From an uncultured Hyphomicrobiales bacterium (GTDB taxonomy: Bacteria; Pseudomonadota; Alphaproteobacteria; Rhizobiales; Rhizobiaceae), in NCBI GenBank assembly GCA_943908365.1, contig CALTTH010000010.1, positions 1-64,000 on the forward strand: a DNA stretch of 64,000 nt, read 5' to 3'. Numbering within the stretch: the stretch's first letter is position 1; every line of letters starts with the position of its first letter. The notes under the pieces are model-generated. The model did no database searches and had not been told where the DNA came from. It was given only the letters and a program-made list of their open reading frames with translations. Below, in pieces: positions 34,924-44,494 of the stretch. A program made the position numbers and the translations under genes.

Positions 34924-36630
34924 TCAGAGCGCCATGTCCGGCGTCTTCTTGACCGGCGCGTCCGCCGGAGCCGATGTGCTCAGCGCGCTCACATCGATGC
35001 GTGGCGGTGTCGGCAGCTGCAGGTGTTCGGCGGTATAGTCCCACTCCTGCTGAACTTTTTCCGGATCCGCATTCAGCTTCGTGCCGTAGCTTGGAACGAT
35101 CTGGCGGAGTTTCGCCTGCCATTCCGGCGAAGCCACCTTGTCCTTGAAGACCTTCTGCAGCACGCCGAGCATGATCGGTGCCGCCGTGGAAGCGCCCGGC
35201 GACGCGCCGAGCAGGCCGGCAATGCTGCCATCCTTGGCGGCAACAACTTCCGTGCCGAGCTTCAGAACGCCGCCCTTTTCCGGGTCGCGCTTGATGATCT
35301 GCACGCGCTGGCCCGCCTGCCACAGGCGCCACTCATCCGCCTTGGCCTTGGGGAAGTACTCTTGCAGTGCCGCAATGCGATCTTCATCGGACAGCATCAA
35401 CTGACCTGCCAGATATTCGACCAGAGGATATTCCTCGACGCCGACCTGCATCATCGGCCAGATGTTGCTCATGGTCGTAGAGGTCAGAAGGTCGAAATAG
35501 GAGCCTTCCTTCAGGAACTTGGTGGAGAAGGTTGCGAACGGCCCGAAGAGAACGATGCGCTTGCCGCCGATGACGCGGGTGTCGAGATGCGGCACGGACA
35601 TGGGCGGAGAGCCGACCGACGCCTTGCCGTATGCCTTGGCCAGATGCAGCATGCTGACATCCGGGTTCTCGTTCACCAGGAACGAGCCGCCGACGGGGAA
35701 GCCGCCGTAATCTTCAGCTTCCGGAATGCCGGACATCTGCAGCAGATGGAGTGCGCCGCCGCCTGCACCGATGAAGACGAATTTCGCATCGATGGTGTGC
35801 TCGGAGCTATTCGCCGAATTGGTGTAGCTGACACGCCAGGAACCATCGGAGTTGCGCTCGATGGCATCGACTTCACTCGAAACCTGCAGGTCGAAATTCG
35901 GCGTGCTCTTCAGGTGAGAGACGAACTGGCGGGTGATTTCGCCAAACTCCATATCAGTGCCGAGTGGCGACCATGTTGCGCCGATCTTCTGGGAAGGATC
36001 GCGTCCCTCCATCATCAGCGGCACCCACTTCTTGATCTGCTCCGGATCGGTGGAATATTGCATGCCGGCAAAGAGCGGGCTTGCCTTCAGCGCCTCGTAG
36101 CGCTTTTCGAGATAGGCGACGTTCTCATCGCCCCAAACGAAGCTCATATGCGGCGTGTGGTTGATGAACGAACGCGGGTTCTTCAGAACGCCATTGCGCA
36201 CCTGCCAGGCCCAGAACTGACGCGAGATCTGGAAGGACTCGTTGATGTCGATCGCCTTGGAAATATCGATGCCGCCATTGGCCGTTTCTGGCGTGTAATT
36301 CAGTTCCGCAAGTGCAGAGTGACCGGTACCGGCATTGTTCCAACCGTTGGAGCTTTCCAGAGCCACCGCATCCAGACGCTCAAGCATCTGGATCGACCAG
36401 TTCGGCTCGAGTTCGCGCAGCCAGATGCCAAGCGTCGCGCTCATGATACCGCCACCAATCAGAAGCACATCGACTTTCTTGTCGGCCGATTGCGCCAAAG
36501 CCGGAACGCTCGGGAAAGCGGCGGCAGCAAGGCCCGCAAACGCGGTCCCGAGCACCTGACGGCGGTTCATAGTGAAGGTGTCGTGGGAAAATTCGGTTGG
36601 CAGTGTGCTGCCCTTATCGTTTTTGATCAC
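34924..36630 (-). CDS. mqo: malate:quinone oxidoreductase with Tat-like leader
   Basis: 568 residues. FAD-binding [20 protein letters not shown], then [35 protein letters not shown] and [13 protein letters not shown] are MQO family motifs. It oxidises malate to oxaloacetate and passes electrons to quinone. The N-terminus [27 protein letters not shown] looks like a twin-arginine signal, so export is possible. The GTG at 36630 has AAGGT about 9 nt upstream; the ATG at 36570 (MNRRQ) is the alternative and would put the signal at the very N-terminus. A C-terminal extension of about 30 residues is Pro/Ala-rich. Confidence 0.93.
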   Translation of the reverse strand: MIKNDKGSTLPTEFSHDTFTMNRRQVLGTAFAGLAAAAFPSVPALAQSADKKVDVLLIGGGIMSATLGIWLRELEPNWSIQMLERLDAVALESSNGWNNAGTGHSALAELNYTPETANGGIDISKAIDINESFQISRQFWAWQVRNGVLKNPRSFINHTPHMSFVWGDENVAYLEKRYEALKASPLFAGMQYSTDPEQIKKWVPLMMEGRDPSQKIGATWSPLGTDMEFGEITRQFVSHLKSTPNFDLQVSSEVDAIERNSDGSWRVSYTNSANSSEHTIDAKFVFIGAGGGALHLLQMSGIPEAEDYGGFPVGGSFLVNENPDVSMLHLAKAYGKASVGSPPMSVPHLDTRVIGGKRIVLFGPFATFSTKFLKEGSYFDLLTSTTMSNIWPMMQVGVEEYPLVEYLAGQLMLSDEDRIAALQEYFPKAKADEWRLWQAGQRVQIIKRDPEKGGVLKLGTEVVAAKDGSIAGLLGASPGASTAAPIMLGVLQKVFKDKVASPEWQAKLRQIVPSYGTKLNADPEKVQQEWDYTAEHLQLPTPPRIDVSALSTSAPADAPVKKTPDMAL

Positions 36631-37018
36631 GTCTCTACCTTAATTATTGCGCTTCATCAGATTTTGTGCGCCGCAATAGACTATCGACCGCCATGTCACA
36701 ACATGGTCAAGCCATGGCCGAAATCGTTCATTTTGATGTCGGGGAAATCTGAGCGCCGCATGCTAGACACGGTGCGACAAATTGCTGCTGAGGCATTTTG
36801 CCAGCGTTTCCGGGGACATAGACGGCACCGTTTCGCTCCTGTTGATAGGGCGATGTGAAAGCTATGACTAAATTTAATCGGTTTAGTCGAAAGGTATGCG
36901 TTTTTGCATGACTGGCATGCAGGGCGTCTTAAGCGTCGATAAGCTGTGTTTTCGGCGCAAAAAAGAAAACCCGCCTGACGAAATCAGGCGGGCTGTTCCA
37001 TGTAGATGGCATCCAGCC
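36631..37018. other. 388-bp gap between mqo and a lipoprotein gene
   Basis: Contains the mqo promoter region and, at its right end, the lipoprotein terminator. No convincing gene; frames open through from the mqo region are antisense shadows. Confidence 0.5.
36970..36992 (-). terminator. terminator of the lipoprotein gene
   Basis: CCCGCCTGA/TCAGGCGGG with a 5-nt loop; minus-strand continuation is TTTTCTTTTTTGCGCC. 26 bp after the stop at 37019. Confidence 0.85.
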
Positions 37019-37423
37019 CTATTCGCTGGCAAGGAATTCCGCGCAGTAACTCGGACCGTTGACGCCCGGGCGATCGGACACGGTGCGGATCGAGCTGATC
37101 TTGTAGTTCGAATCGACGGTCAACTGCACCGTGCAGGACAGGGAGGCACTGCGAGCTGGAGAGATTTGCCGGCCACGCTTGCCGTCTTTTTCCTCATACT
37201 TCGCCGGGATCTTCGCCTTCTTGTAGCCACCGCGCCATGTGTAAGTCGTGCTGCTGCCATTGGATACGTCGCTCAGCGGCGGGCCAAATTTGGCAAAGAA
37301 GATGCCAGCCGACTGGCCGACCCAACGGGTCTCGACCGGGCTCTTCGTCGCGATGGAGGGCGTGGTGGTGCAAGCGGAGAGGGCGATGGAGAGGCCCGCG
37401 AGCAGTGCGATGTGCAAACGCAT
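37019..37423 (-). CDS. hypothetical outer-membrane-type lipoprotein
   Basis: 134 residues from the ATG at 37423 (AAGGA about 9 nt upstream). Signal MRLHIALLAGLSIALSAC with lipobox LSAC. The mature domain has WVGQSAGIFFAKFGPPLSDV and STTYTWRGGYKKAKIPAKYE, resembling small SmpA/BamE-like lipoproteins, and two late Cys (LSCTVQL and SYCAEF) that could form a disulfide. Family not certain. Longer readings upstream are excluded by the signal peptide. Confidence 0.8.
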   Translation of the reverse strand: MRLHIALLAGLSIALSACTTTPSIATKSPVETRWVGQSAGIFFAKFGPPLSDVSNGSSTTYTWRGGYKKAKIPAKYEEKDGKRGRQISPARSASLSCTVQLTVDSNYKISSIRTVSDRPGVNGPSYCAEFLASE

Positions 37424-37665
37424 GGTGAAAGGTCCTTTGTGCCTGTCCGGCATCGTCGCCGGGAAATGCGTTCCCCCTAACAGATTTACAGAAACTGGGC
37501 AGCGCCAAGTGAAGCTTTGCCAAAAATTCCTTGCCACAATTGCTTTTTTGTAACGATTCCTGCGCACCTAACCCCTTCATTTCTTTCTGAAGCACACGTC
37601 ACAAAAATTTCGTGACCGCCGCTTGTCGAGAACCGGATGCTGGTCTATAGAAACGCCGCTGGTCA

Positions 37666-37742
37666 CGGAGTGTAGCGCAGTCTGGTAGCGCACGTCGTTC
37701 GGGACGACGGGGTCGGAGGTTCGAATCCTCTCACTCCGACCA
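37666..37742 (+). tRNA. tRNA-Pro (anticodon CGG)
   Basis: Acceptor CGGAGTG/CACTCCG, discriminator A and encoded CCA at 37740-37742. Anticodon arm CGTCG-TTCGGGA-CGACG gives CGG; TPsiC loop GGTTCGAATCC. No second copy of its 3' end was noticed in the window. Confidence 0.95.
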
Positions 37743-37869
37743 GCTTGACACTGTCCGATCTGGACACTCTTCCAAATCAAAGCAGACTATTATCACAATG
37801 CCTCAAACACTTATCGTGTTTGGACGAAGCATTCGTTATCGGCGCACGTTGGAATCCAGGCGTCTGCGC

Positions 37870-38229
37870 TTAGCGCTTTTGCGGTTTGCCTAGCCACGGC
37901 ATCTCCACCGGTGAAATGATGAAGATGCTGCCGTGATCGTCGTCCGACCAGATGATATAGTATCTCTGTTGGCCCGATGATGGCAGGACGCCGATATGCG
38001 GTTCTTTCAGGAAGTGTCCGTCGGAGCCCATGCTCCGTGCCATATCGATCGCATCCCAGTAGAGGCTTTCGAAATCGTGGATGGCTGTCAGGCGGTGAGC
38101 ACGTTCTTGTCGCTCTTCAGCGCGGCAGAAGCTTTCGGAGAGCATTTTGCGGTAGGCGCTGCAGCTTGTCAGCAGCGTCCAGTCGACGAGACCACTCTCA
38201 AGGCAATAACCAATCAGGTCTTGTCTCAT
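37870..38229 (-). CDS. hypothetical protein, 119 residues
   Basis: [20 protein letters not shown], helical first half with three Cys. The second half is a beta-rich segment ([20 protein letters not shown]) ending [14 protein letters not shown]. Last gene of a four-gene micro-operon; starts 4 nt after the 49-residue gene. No family recognised. Confidence 0.55.
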   Translation of the reverse strand: MRQDLIGYCLESGLVDWTLLTSCSAYRKMLSESFCRAEERQERAHRLTAIHDFESLYWDAIDMARSMGSDGHFLKEPHIGVLPSSGQQRYYIIWSDDDHGSIFIISPVEMPWLGKPQKR

Positions 38230-38233
38230 GGGA

Positions 38234-38383
38234 TTACCGCATCGTCAGATAGATCGTCGGCGCGACGACGAGGCCGATGGCGAGCAAAGCGATCACCACC
38301 ATCACGAAGATTTCCGCTAAGGCGTTGAGGGTCAATGCGAGAATGCTCTTGTGATCGGGCTGTATCTTCCCGCCGGAAATCAT
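38234..38383 (-). CDS. 49-residue single-span membrane protein
   Basis: MISGGKIQPDHKSILALTLN, then a membrane helix of about 25 residues (IFVMVVIALLAIGLVVAPTI) and a short tail. It lies 2 nt after the 106-residue gene and 4 nt before the 119-residue gene, so it fits a real operon member. Unknown function. Confidence 0.6.
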   Translation of the reverse strand: MISGGKIQPDHKSILALTLNALAEIFVMVVIALLAIGLVVAPTIYLTMR

Positions 38384-38385
38384 GA

Positions 38386-38706
38386 TCACGTACGTGTTCC
38401 TCTCAGTGCTTCGGCAGGGGAGAAGACGTCGGCCAGTTCCAGTCGCGACACCTCCGCGACGGAGCTTTCGATTGGCACAACGTCAGAACTTTCGACTTTG
38501 ACGAAGTGCAAGGCGGCTTCGCGATTGGTGAAGAGACCGCCGATAAGGCCCATACGGTCGGCGACGATCCAGCGACCGTTGCGACTTTGGCCGACAAGGA
38601 AACGACACGGCAAGGGTCGAGCTATCTGCATGAGTGTTGCGTTACGCAGCATTTGCGACATCTTCTTTCTGATGCTCCAGGTGGGCTTGCTGTTTGGGGT
38701 GGTCAT
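38386..38706 (-). CDS. hypothetical protein, 106 residues
   Basis: Central segment FLVGQSRNGRWIVADRMGLI-GGLFTNREAALHFVKVE forms a compact beta-beta-alpha unit seen in small rhizobial proteins of unknown role (recollection). The N-terminal 30 residues are basic and the C-terminus disordered. Start overlaps the stop of the 62-residue gene (ATGA). Confidence 0.65.
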   Translation of the reverse strand: MTTPNSKPTWSIRKKMSQMLRNATLMQIARPLPCRFLVGQSRNGRWIVADRMGLIGGLFTNREAALHFVKVESSDVVPIESSVAEVSRLELADVFSPAEALRGTRT

Positions 38707-38891
38707 TGAACCGATTGCATGATGAGCGAGACCGCAAGCAGCAGTCCGCCTGTCACGGCGATGAGCCTAAGAAACATCGTGCCTTCGGATGCGCGGCTTG
38801 CGCGAGGGCGACTGTGCTTCCGCAGTGCCTCGTTTTCCCTCTTCTGCCGTTCTTCGCGAAGCCGGTAATACATTCCAAGCGGTAGGGTCAT
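38703..38891 (-). CDS. 62-residue protein with C-terminal membrane helix
   Basis: A basic cytoplasmic half (MYYRLREERQKRENEALRKH) is followed by FLRLIAVTGGLLLAVSLIMQ, a tail anchor. GAGGAC lies 5 nt before the ATG. First gene of the micro-operon 38891-37870; 7 bp after the DapA-like gene, so it could belong to that transcript. Confidence 0.6.
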   Translation of the reverse strand: MTLPLGMYYRLREERQKRENEALRKHSRPRASRASEGTMFLRLIAVTGGLLLAVSLIMQSVQ

Positions 38892-38898
38892 GTTGTCC

Positions 38899-39894
38899 TC
38901 ACAGGATCGATGAGTGTAATTTCGAGATCAGGGCTTCGGCCGAGATGGCAGGCTGCAAGCCGGCTCTTGCAACGCGCGCTTCCTGAACCAGTGGACTGGC
39001 ATAGCGCCGACGCCGCAGGACGCGAAGACGGCGCAGCGCGCGTTCGATCGATCTGGCAGCCTCGGGATTGACCGGCGTCAATGGCAACCGCACCGCGTTA
39101 TTGATCCCGCGAAGGCAGGAAACGGCGTATTTCAGGGAGGCTACATCGCCACCATTTTCCAAAGTATTGGCGAGTTCGATGACCCGTTTCATCCGGGCGT
39201 CGAAACCAGTGGCGTCGCCTTCCTGACACAACTGCCGCATACGCACGATCAGGTCGGGTATGACATTCGCCACTGGTGAGATGCAGCAGGCGCGCTGTCG
39301 GTGCGCGAGGGGCGAACTCGTTTCTCCTCCGGTCATATGGAGGGGTCGTCCAAAGATGGCTTGGTACGGAGACGGCGCCGTGCGCGCATCAGACGTATCC
39401 TCCAGAATGCCGATGATGTTCGGGATCTGCTGGAGCGTCTCGATCGTCTCATCCTTCAGCCCAATGCCTGCATGCTGCGGGTCGTTGTCGAGAACGATCG
39501 GGACACGGGTCGCGCGGGCGATCTGTTCGAAGTGGTGAATGATGCCCTTCTGCGTTGGCCGGTTGTAATAGGGCTGTACGACGAGTGCGAAATCTGCACC
39601 CAGTTCATGCGCTTCTTCAGTCTGGCGTATTGTCGTTTCCGTCGAATAGGTGCCGGTCTGTACGATGATGACCGCGCGGCCTCTATTGAGCTGTACGGCG
39701 CGGCTTATCAGCGCGCGCCATTCGCTGGCCGATAGCGTCGGGCCTTCCCCCGTCAGGCTATGCAGAAGAAGGCCCGCTATGCCTTGTTCCACCTGCCATC
39801 TGACGAGGTGGTCGAAGGCGAGATAATCGATCTCGCCTGCCCGAAAGGGAGTGATGAGAGGCGTGATGACGCCGTTCAGAAGTGGTGTGCTCAT
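38899..39894 (-). CDS. DapA/NAL-family protein lacking the catalytic lysine
   Basis: 331 residues from the ATG at 39894 (MSTPLLNGVITPLITPFRAG). DHDPS-superfamily TIM barrel: LLHSLTGEGPTLSASEW equals the G-[ST]-T-G-E loop and FALVVQPYYNRPTQKGI holds the conserved Tyr. The position of the Schiff-base lysine (IxGIKE) reads NIIGILEDTSD with Leu, encoded by CTG. The usual class I aldolase chemistry is therefore unlikely. Possible roles are a lysine-independent lyase or a regulatory paralogue. The C-terminus has an Arg-rich extension. Start overlaps the upstream gene (ATGA). Confidence 0.85.
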   Translation of the reverse strand: MSTPLLNGVITPLITPFRAGEIDYLAFDHLVRWQVEQGIAGLLLHSLTGEGPTLSASEWRALISRAVQLNRGRAVIIVQTGTYSTETTIRQTEEAHELGADFALVVQPYYNRPTQKGIIHHFEQIARATRVPIVLDNDPQHAGIGLKDETIETLQQIPNIIGILEDTSDARTAPSPYQAIFGRPLHMTGGETSSPLAHRQRACCISPVANVIPDLIVRMRQLCQEGDATGFDARMKRVIELANTLENGGDVASLKYAVSCLRGINNAVRLPLTPVNPEAARSIERALRRLRVLRRRRYASPLVQEARVARAGLQPAISAEALISKLHSSIL

Positions 39895-40289
39895 GATATT
39901 GCGCCTTGTTTGGAAGGAATGCGGGGGCGGGTGGTCGCGCTGGAGAGCTTCAACAGGGTGAGAAAGATTGCCCCCTCGAGCGTCTGATGCAGTGCCTTGA
40001 CCGGCTTCGACGGCGGCTTTGCCGCCGCAGCGCAAACCCAGCCATGGTAGACGCGTTGAAACGAGCGAAGCTCGGCTGGCGGGGTCAGGTCCTGCGCCAG
40101 AAGAAGGAGGGCTTCAAGGATTGCGCCGGCATCCAGTAAGGCACCGAAGCGTTTGCTGGATGGGTGATGGCGGCTTGAGAGGGGACTTTCGCTCAGTTTG
40201 ACATAGGACCAGACATGCTCCTCCCGAACTTTTCCGCCAAGAAGAATGCGATCATTCAGATCGAACAGTGAGAGTTCGCCGTGTGCCAT
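39891..40289 (-). CDS. hypothetical protein, 132 residues
   Basis: From the ATG at 40289 (MAHGELSLFDLNDRILLGGK). Helical stretch AILEALLLLAQDLTPPAELR; the C-terminal half is basic. ATGA overlap with the DapA-like gene, so the two are coupled. No family recognised; start is uncertain because no strong ribosome site is visible (a GTG at 40298 is the alternative). Confidence 0.5.
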   Translation of the reverse strand: MAHGELSLFDLNDRILLGGKVREEHVWSYVKLSESPLSSRHHPSSKRFGALLDAGAILEALLLLAQDLTPPAELRSFQRVYHGWVCAAAAKPPSKPVKALHQTLEGAIFLTLLKLSSATTRPRIPSKQGAIS

Positions 40290-40714
40290 GAAATTCACTA
40301 GTGTTGAACAGACCCTGATTTAGGGCTGATCGATGTAGGATTTCGATTGCGAATTGGGCGGCAGCCAATAAGGAAAAGATAAGGGCGGCAGCCTCTAAGC
40401 GGCGTGGTAATTTCATTCGTAGCCTCAAATATCGCCGCATCAGCAAGGGCGACCGCGATTGCGGATCAGCAAGAATCCATGAAAACCGGACCATAAGTTT
40501 CGCAAAAGCCGGACGCGCTATGGCTGTCTTGATGATCCGTCTTCCCGCTTTTGTTACGGGGCGAAAGAGGGTGGGTCGGACCAAAGATCAATCCGCATCC
40601 GTCTTCGGGCTTTGCGAATTTCCCCGGCAGTTGAGGCGTTGAAGCCGTGTTCCTGCCCCAAGGAGAATTCGTCCTGTTGGTCGATGTCATCGTTGTTTGC
40701 AGGCGGTCGTCGCG
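40290..40714. other. 425-bp gap before the broken glycosyltransferase
   Basis: A minus-strand frame at 40252-40584 (110 codons, with RPAFAKLMVRFSWILADPQS) is basic and helical like the C-termini of some rhizobial glycosyltransferases. It could be a remnant, but it lacks a clear start signal and overlaps the next gene, so I do not call it. Otherwise nothing was seen. Confidence 0.35.
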
Positions 40715-41917
40715 ATGTCGAATTCTGAAATTCTTCTGTCTATCTGTGTTCCCACCTATAATCGCCAATTCCTGCTGGAGCGGAATGTGTCTTTCCATCT
40801 GGAGCGATTCCGGGAACTGCAGGTGCCTTTCGAAATCGTCCTCGTCGACGATTGTTCGACGGATAACACCGCGGCCTATATCCAGTCTCTCGAGGGTATC
40901 CCTGAGGTCAATGCCTATCGCCGGGTGAAGAATTCCGGCTTTGTCAGCAATTACGCCTTTGCCATGCGCCGCGCCCGCGGGCGCTATGCCGTGTTTCTCG
41001 GCGATGACGACTTGCTCATCCCGGAAAAGGTCAAGGAATATGTGGAGATCATGGAGCGCGACCCTGGTATCGGCATGGTGCAGGCACCGTGGATGCTGGT
41101 GGACGCGCGCGGTGGACAACGAGACGTCGGGCCCTTCTACCGCGTCCCTGGGCCCACGCGGATCTCGCAAGGTGATTATTCCGCCTTCCTCAATTTCATC
41201 TTTGCAAACCACGCATTCCCGGAATTCCTGATTGTTCGCCGTGACGTTTTGGCAAAATCGATCTCCAGTGCGACACCCTTCATTTTCTAGGCTTATCTCT
41301 ATTCCGGACGAGCGCTCGACAAGACCGACATCCTGTTCATGCCCGAGCCATTCGCGCGTGTGACCGCCGTATCCGACGACCCACGCATGCAGCAGGGCAA
41401 CAATGAATGCATGTTCCAGTGGGACACCTATCGCGGCGGGCTGGAATATCTCGCATCGCTGATGTGGCGCGATAAAACGCCATCCTCTTTCGAACGCGAA
41501 GAGTTTCTGCGAAAGCTGATGGAGTTCATGATCAACCGCCAGGGCGTCGCACTCAGGCTGCATATCGAAACCGGGAATTGGCCGGAGGCCTACATCCTCT
41601 ACCACCGCATGTCGGCATACGCGAACCTGCCGATTTCGGGCTCGTCGCCGGACACGATCAAGAAGCTGGCCGGGCTATTCGTCGCCACCAAAGAGGCGGA
41701 AGCCTACAGCCTCCAGCCGGTCATCTTGGACCCGATGCTCACAGACGAGATCGTCAACCTGTTGCCGGCAAGTCTGAAGGGGCGCTTGACACGGCAGATA
41801 CCCGCCAGCGAAAGCGGTCCTCATGCATGGTTGCGAATGGACCCGAACTTTGGTGAGCCGATGAAACGCGGCGATGCGGGCTTCGATGTCTCTACCTATC
41901 TCGATCAGTTCATTTGA
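40715..41917 (+). pseudogene. family 2 glycosyltransferase interrupted by an amber codon
   Basis: Reading from the ATG at 40715 gives a GT-A domain: ILLSICVPTYNRQFLLERN, FEIVLVDDCSTDNTAAYI, and the metal-binding GDDDLLIPEKVKEYVEIM. A TAG at 41288-41290 stops it after FIF, but the same frame continues AYLYSGRALDKTDILFMPEP with no further stop to 41917. A single substitution (for example TGG to TAG) explains it. It was probably a surface-polysaccharide transferase. If the TAG is real, a domain of about 190 residues remains. Sequencing error or suppression are the alternatives. Confidence 0.85.
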
Positions 41918-41992
41918 AGAAGTCATCCTGCCAGCTCTGTGCAAGGCTGGCCTGTTAACAGCGCTACTATTTGGCGGACGGAGAAGTTGTTT

Positions 41993-44242
41993 ATGGAAGC
42001 GATTATGAAGTTAAACTCCCCTTTCGCGTCAGCATCTGCCGATCTGCCGACGACTGAAGCGACGCCTTATAGGATCCCTGTGGATCTTGAAGTTCCGACG
42101 ACGTGGTTTCCCTCGGTGCTGGACGGAGAGCGTCATCGCGCTATGTTCGCGCAGCTTTGCACTGTCCTCGCGGCCCATCCTTTGGATGTGCACCTTAAGC
42201 CCGTTGCGCACGGTATGCATCATGTTGCGCGCCGCGCGCGGCCGAATGGCGTGGTGTTCTCTTACCACTCTATTGGTACGGAGCCGAATGTATGGCGGAT
42301 CAAGGAAACGCCGATCGCCGGGTGGTACTCGGTGGATTTGAACGGCTTTTCAGGCTGGAGTTCGCTTGCGATGTTTCCTGCGCCTCATTTGGCGCGCATG
42401 CAATCGCTGGACCCAAGCATCAGCCGTGCCTACGTCTCGCATTTGAGAGAAGAACTCCAGCGTAAGAACGTTTCCAAGTATAGCCAATCGTCGGAAGCTT
42501 TTTCCGTCGATAGGCCTTACGTCTATTTTCCCCTGCAGCTTATTGATGATCCTGTCAGCGAGTTCTGCCGTCTCAATCCGTTCGATGTCTTGTTGAAAGC
42601 GGCAGAACTGGCACAAATGAGCGGCTATCCGCTCGTTGTGAAGCGCCATCCATTATGTCGCTCCAGGGAGGTTGCGGAAGTTCTTCACGAGCTTCAGAAG
42701 GCTTTTCCATCCGTTATCCTGTCTAATGCCTCAATCCATCAGCACCTAGATGGATGTCGATCCGTTATCGTTGCCAACTCCGGTGTTGGCATGGAGGCTT
42801 TGATGTATGCAAAGCCGGTATTCTCTTTCGCTGCCAGTGAGTATGAGCTTGCGACGACTCCGCTGGCATCCCTTGAGGATTTGGAGGGCGCGTTCGCTGC
42901 CGAGCTTCCCGACAATTCGGTTCGAGCCGCTCAGTTTTTATATTATTATTTGGAGCAGTGCTGTTTTTCGATTTACGATACGGCGACAGTGCAACGACAA
43001 GTCGGGCGCGCACTTTCAGGTATTGCTGGGGTTCGGGCTGAACCAGCATCGAACGACCTAAATCTCCTTCAAGAGAACGAACGGTTACGGTCCGCCCTTA
43101 AGAACGTGCAGTTTGAAAACAGCAACCTTCGTGCAGTCGCTACACAGGCGGTAGAGCTCGCAACCTTGCTGCAGCAACAATCTGGTGACCCGTCGAACTC
43201 TCAGGTGGCCGCCCCGAATATGGGCGCGTTGACGGCTGTATCGAAGTCGCTCTACGGAGGCGCCCTGGCCGCGAGTGTCGGCGAGACCGTTCTCGCAGAA
43301 ACGATCCGATCAGCGTATTCGGCCTATGCCGAGATGGCTATTACCGCCATGCAGGCACCGGAGCTGAAAGATCAGGTTGCGTCGGAAATGCTGATCTCCG
43401 GATACGCTGCCGGTATGGATCCAGCGCTCAAGCACAAAAACCGCAGCGCCTTGGACTACCAAAAGCTGCATGATTTTGACCGCGGCTACCAAGATAACAA
43501 TTGGTTGGTTGACCATTGCGATGTCGTCGCATCGACCAGACCCGGATTGGTCATTGAGATCGGTTGCGGCAATGGTCGTTTCCTGCGCAAGATCTCGTCC
43601 ATGGTCCCCAACGTAATTGGTTTGGATTGGGCGCGTTCTCCTCAGCTTTCTGTCGTTCCAAACAACGTTCAGTTTAGAACAGCTGACGTTCTCAAGGATG
43701 AGATACCGGAAGGCGATGTGTGCGTGTCCGCCGACGTACTGGAGCATTTCGAGCCGAACGCTCTGCCGCCACTCTTGAGTAAGCTCCACAACGCTGCACG
43801 TTACAACTACCACGTAATCGCGTGTTACGATGATGGCCATAGCCATTGCTCGGTCTTCCATCCGGGCCAGTGGCTCGGATTATTCAAGGCAATTTCTCAT
43901 GAGTATCGTTTGGTCGCCACCATTACCCGCCCAGGTCGTCCGGATCGGATCGCTTGCGTTATCACGAACATGCCTGGAACTGAAAAATTCTTCCCGAAAA
44001 TCGGCCCGTTGGTTGGAAGTTGGCAAACCGATACGGGACAACAAATCACGCTCTTCAACAACTTCACTTTTAGTGTCGGCGGGAATCAGGCCGGCGCATG
44101 GTTCCCGATGGCGAACGGAACCGGTGCGATGAAGTGGAACAGTCGAGACATGGTTGATCTGCTGTCACTTGGCGCAGATGGCAACACGCTGGGTGTTCAG
44201 AACATGGAAGGGACAAATTTCTCCGTCCGGAGAATTGCATAG
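41993..44242 (+). CDS. capsule-type glycosyltransferase fused to a SAM methyltransferase
   Basis: 749 residues from the ATG at 41993 (GGAG 9 nt upstream); the ATG at 42005 is an alternative. About 50-330: capsule biosynthesis (KpsC/KpsS-like) pattern with NGVVFSYHSIGTEPNVWRIK, SGYPLVVKRHPLCRSREVAE and VIVANSGVGMEALMYAKPVF. About 350-400: coiled coil. About 510-680: class I methyltransferase (LVIEIGCGNGRFLRKISSMV, VCVSADVLEHFEP). Last 60 residues: a beta domain (GSWQTDTGQQITLFNNFTFS) that may bind glycan. Probably makes and modifies a surface polysaccharide with the adjacent broken transferase. It is less GC-rich than its surroundings, suggesting acquisition. Confidence 0.8.
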   Translation: MEAIMKLNSPFASASADLPTTEATPYRIPVDLEVPTTWFPSVLDGERHRAMFAQLCTVLAAHPLDVHLKPVAHGMHHVARRARPNGVVFSYHSIGTEPNVWRIKETPIAGWYSVDLNGFSGWSSLAMFPAPHLARMQSLDPSISRAYVSHLREELQRKNVSKYSQSSEAFSVDRPYVYFPLQLIDDPVSEFCRLNPFDVLLKAAELAQMSGYPLVVKRHPLCRSREVAEVLHELQKAFPSVILSNASIHQHLDGCRSVIVANSGVGMEALMYAKPVFSFAASEYELATTPLASLEDLEGAFAAELPDNSVRAAQFLYYYLEQCCFSIYDTATVQRQVGRALSGIAGVRAEPASNDLNLLQENERLRSALKNVQFENSNLRAVATQAVELATLLQQQSGDPSNSQVAAPNMGALTAVSKSLYGGALAASVGETVLAETIRSAYSAYAEMAITAMQAPELKDQVASEMLISGYAAGMDPALKHKNRSALDYQKLHDFDRGYQDNNWLVDHCDVVASTRPGLVIEIGCGNGRFLRKISSMVPNVIGLDWARSPQLSVVPNNVQFRTADVLKDEIPEGDVCVSADVLEHFEPNALPPLLSKLHNAARYNYHVIACYDDGHSHCSVFHPGQWLGLFKAISHEYRLVATITRPGRPDRIACVITNMPGTEKFFPKIGPLVGSWQTDTGQQITLFNNFTFSVGGNQAGAWFPMANGTGAMKWNSRDMVDLLSLGADGNTLGVQNMEGTNFSVRRIA

Positions 44243-44494
44243 TCATTCCGTGAACCACGCAAGGCACGGTCCCGCCATCAGATGTTCTCACCACGTTGAG
44301 CCTATCTGGCGCCGGGGCCTTGCAAAAGCTGATGGGCTCGGAGCTTACTATCAATCGCGAGAATGCCATCCAGTGAATTGCACGCGCAGTTCATCTGAAG
44401 CAACCACGTGTTCGCCAACGCCTCTATGTGGGATCGAACAAAAGGCCTGCCCGCGAGTTGCATCCGTCGTCCATAAGACACAAAGATTCTTTTT
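44243..44494. other. intergenic stretch before the 25-residue gene
   Basis: No convincing gene. Frames reading into the small gene lack a ribosome site of their own, so transcription most likely begins at the promoter at 44495-44519. Confidence 0.5.

Noticed and set aside
34900..36858. 652-codon plus-strand frame opposite mqo
   Set aside because: Antisense shadow; composition and lack of motifs contrast with clear MQO sequence on the minus strand.
40466..41605. 379-codon minus-strand frame opposite the glycosyltransferase
   Set aside because: Antisense to a gene with convincing GT-A motifs on the plus strand.
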